This document shows positions 5,392 to 5,785 of a stretch of DNA of 5,785 nucleotides, piece after piece. Below the pieces are notes generated by a model that worked only from the letters and a program-made list of their open reading frames with translations, had not been told where the DNA came from and ran no database searches. Origin of the DNA: Legionella genomosp. 1 (GTDB lineage Bacteria; Pseudomonadota; Gammaproteobacteria; Legionellales; Legionellaceae); NCBI GenBank assembly GCA_945889365.1, contig CAMDBQ010000103.1, positions 1-5,785 of the forward strand, given 5' to 3'. Position 1 is the first letter of the stretch; every line of letters starts with the position of its first letter. Position numbers and translations under genes: made by a program.

Positions 5392-5725
5392 TTTGATTCT
5401 CCTTAATTGCATCCAATTCCATGGATAGTTTTAAACATACTTCATTACAACGCTTTATTAGCCCGTTACACCAAGATGTCCATCTCTCTATATAGCGTCC
5501 AATGCTAGCAGTGCTGGCACCCTTCGCATAACGCTGGGCTAATTTCGTTCGGTGGTTGGAGGGACTTGTTTTGGATATGCTAGCGTTCCTGCCAAAGTGC
5601 AAGCCTAAAAAGTAAAAGCCCGCTCTAGTGCTCCCGATAAAGGTCTTGTCCAGGTGCATTTTTAATTTCAGTTGATTTAAAATTCTAGATGTCAGCTGAT
5701 TTGTTTGTGAATATTTTTTACTCAT
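5360..5725 (-). pseudogene. Group II-like reverse transcriptase, C-terminal fragment
   Basis: The 121-residue ORF starts at ATG 5725-5723. From about residue 12 it matches the end of bacterial group II-like RNA-directed DNA polymerases: LKLKMHLDKTFIG, GFYFLGLHFG, an alkaline linker, and RYIERWTSWCNGL. These correspond to the last palm motif and the thumb; the full enzymes carry the catalytic YADD several motifs earlier. That part, and all finger motifs, are missing. An in-frame TAA lies six codons upstream of the ATG, so the frame does not extend further left on the protein. The ATG has no binding site. The piece is most simply a truncated, catalytically dead remnant. Its 3' end is intact enough to overlap the next gene, which may have been its natural partner. 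Confidence 0.7.
5399..5404 (-). promoter_or_regulatory. Strong ribosome binding site of the cysteine-rich peptide
   Basis: AAGGAG on the minus strand, 7 nt before ATG 5391. It fixes the start seven codons inside the longest ORF and lies within the coding frame of the upstream reverse-transcriptase fragment. Confidence 0.75.
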
Positions 5726-5732
5726 ATATATA

Positions 5733-5761
5733 TTTATAGATTAAAAATAAATCGTTGTCAA
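5733..5761 (-). promoter_or_regulatory. Near-perfect sigma70 promoter of the RT-fragment and cysteine-peptide cassette
   Basis: On the minus strand, TTGACA (5761-5756) is followed after exactly 17 nt by TATAAA (5738-5733), matching consensus at 6 of 6 and 5 of 6 positions. The expected transcription start, about 5726, nearly coincides with the ATG at 5725, so the first ORF would be leaderless. The same transcript would carry the well-initiated cysteine-rich peptide about 335 nt downstream. Confidence 0.6.
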
Positions 5762-5785
5762 TCTTGTGAATTGATATTGTAATTA

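Overview
The window looks like a piece of a Legionella or close Legionellales genome. Three things suggest this: an AT-rich background, a long minus-strand gene whose F-box-like N-terminus and following helical module resemble Dot/Icm effector families of Legionella, and a gene complement of DsbD and DUF2490 mixed with worn mobile-element fragments. The assignment rests on recalled family resemblance, not on a search.

Layout. Bases 1-933 (minus) hold the first 311 codons of the effector-like gene; it runs off the left edge with no stop, has its own RBS, and sits behind a good sigma70-type promoter (963-991). Bases 934-2189 are an accessory stretch without an intact gene. It contains a 5' fragment of an IS110-family transposase (1467-1688, minus), a nested hairpin that looks like an orphan plus-strand terminator (1805-1854), a 12-bp GC palindrome and a 15-bp direct repeat. 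Bases 2190-4073 (plus) encode a full DsbD with all six redox cysteines. A palindromic repeat element of about 117 bp lies in frame inside its signal-peptide coding region. Bases 4074-4391 are intergenic, with a 9-codon ORF that may be the stump of another gene and a promoter for the next gene. Bases 4392-5075 (plus) encode a DUF2490 outer-membrane-type protein.

The right end is a minus-strand cassette convergent with DUF2490. A promoter with a consensus -35 box (5733-5761) drives a 121-residue ORF that is the C-terminal part of a group II-like reverse transcriptase without its catalytic core. The end of that ORF overlaps the start of a 67-residue secreted peptide with six cysteines after its signal peptide (5188-5391). 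A strong imperfect inverted repeat (5102-5177) begins just past the peptide stop.

Functionally, DsbD carries electrons from the cytoplasm to periplasmic thiol proteins. DUF2490 is a cell-surface or periplasmic protein of unknown role. The cysteine-rich peptide would be exported to the same compartment; a link to DsbD is possible but only inferred. The strongest unusual signals are the in-frame repeat inside dsbD and the reverse-transcriptase remnant plus cysteine-peptide cassette with its flanking hairpin.
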